Below, piece after piece: positions 63,937 through 64,000 of a DNA stretch of 64,000 nucleotides (its first letter is position 1; each line of letters opens with the position of its first letter). This DNA comes from Clostridium niameyense (GTDB lineage Bacteria; Bacillota; Clostridia; Clostridiales; Clostridiaceae), in NCBI RefSeq assembly GCF_001243045.1, contig NZ_LN849007.1, forward strand, positions 1,144,989 to 1,208,988, given 5' to 3'. Under the pieces are notes generated by a model. The model was not told the origin of the DNA, did no database searches, and was given only the letters and a program-made list of their open reading frames with translations. The position numbers and the translations under genes are program-made.

Positions 63937-64000
63937 ATGAGAGTATTAATAGTGCAACCACAAGCAAGACCTTATATTGCAGAAATAGAAAAAGGATTAG
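63937..64000 (+). CDS. DUF3846-like protein (3' cut by window edge)
   Basis: Begins M-R-V-L-I-V-Q-P-Q-A-R-P-Y-I-A-E-I-E-K-G-L behind AAAGGAGATG and runs off the window. That start is typical of DUF3846 proteins of ICEs. Only 21 codons are visible. Confidence 0.6.
   Translation, partial: MRVLIVQPQARPYIAEIEKGL

Larger units (their letters stand above)
21647..64000 (+). mobile_element. Integrative and conjugative element (left end and about 42 kb; right end outside window)
   Basis: Left end placed where the helicase gene is cut inside its DEAx motif, by the sequence GATGAGGCT. All later genes fit a conjugative element: ParA/ParB, ArdC-SNF2-methylase giant protein, RadC-like, DUF3991, oriT, MobC, relaxase, VirD4, VirB6-like, Tad-type genes, plus defence cargo. 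A GA dinucleotide at the break is compatible with a large serine recombinase of TndX/TnpX type, but no recombinase is in the window. Right junction and integration genes not seen. Confidence 0.75.

Overview
The window is AT-rich, Gram-positive, endospore-former DNA. Spore photoproduct lyase, a Bce-type peptide-sensing ABC module, TTG/GTG starts behind strong Shine-Dalgarno (SD) sites, and codon use all fit Clostridium sensu stricto (the C. botulinum/sporogenes group is my guess). The first 20.6 kb is ordinary chromosome. From about 21.65 kb to the right edge lies one large integrative and conjugative element (ICE) that continues past the window.

Chromosomal part (1-20.6 kb). It opens with a peptide-type ABC exporter (ATPase cut by the window edge, plus permease), an S41 peptidase and a DUF2975/HTH pair. 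A patch of decaying genes follows at 4.1-6.4 kb: a frameshifted membrane protein, a WYL-regulator remnant, a GyrI-like remnant and unreadable debris. Next come an ATC-hydrolase-family protein, a DUF2156 protein, two GNATs (one of them at 5.1 kb inside the decaying patch), splB, a superoxide dismutase, a split ThrE-type exporter, and a BceRS-BceAB-like two-component/ABC module with a candidate operator. An M24 aminopeptidase P and a PLP decarboxylase are on the minus strand. A PLD-helicase gene stops dead at its DEAx box near 21,646, which I read as the left junction of the ICE.

ICE part (21.65-64 kb). At the left end is a two-gene Hachiman defence system (hamA, hamB). A divergent HTH regulator and an operator-rich promoter precede parA, parB and a 2075-aa ArdC/methylase/SNF2 protein, in which a TnpV-like gene is overprinted in another frame. 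Behind it sits a strange locus with two tRNA halves in permuted order. Then come RadC-like, DUF3991/TOPRIM, a candidate oriT, mobC and a MobP-type relaxase; the coupling protein VirD4, pilin-like proteins and a VirB6-like protein; and a PrgI-like protein followed by a Tad/Flp-type set (prepilin peptidase, CpaB, TadZ, TadA, TadB, TadC, DUF4320, TadE-like, DUF6550-like, a large secreted Trp-rich protein). An MT-A70 methylase and a DUF3846 protein start run into the right edge. No VirB4, integrase or recombinase is seen in the window; these are expected to the right.

Cargo is inserted at several points in the transfer backbone: a PD-(D/E)XK-like protein between mobC and the relaxase; a block of small genes, a second nuclease-like gene and an unknown 475-aa gene broken by an IS21-family element (itself with an amber-mutated istB) between relaxase and virD4; a Lamassu-like DUF4297/SMC three-gene system between the VirB6 and PrgI genes; and a HigBA-like toxin-antitoxin pair between tadB and tadC. 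The element therefore looks like a conjugative platform combining type IV coupling/transfer genes with a Tad-type machine and carrying dispersed antiphage or anti-plasmid modules.
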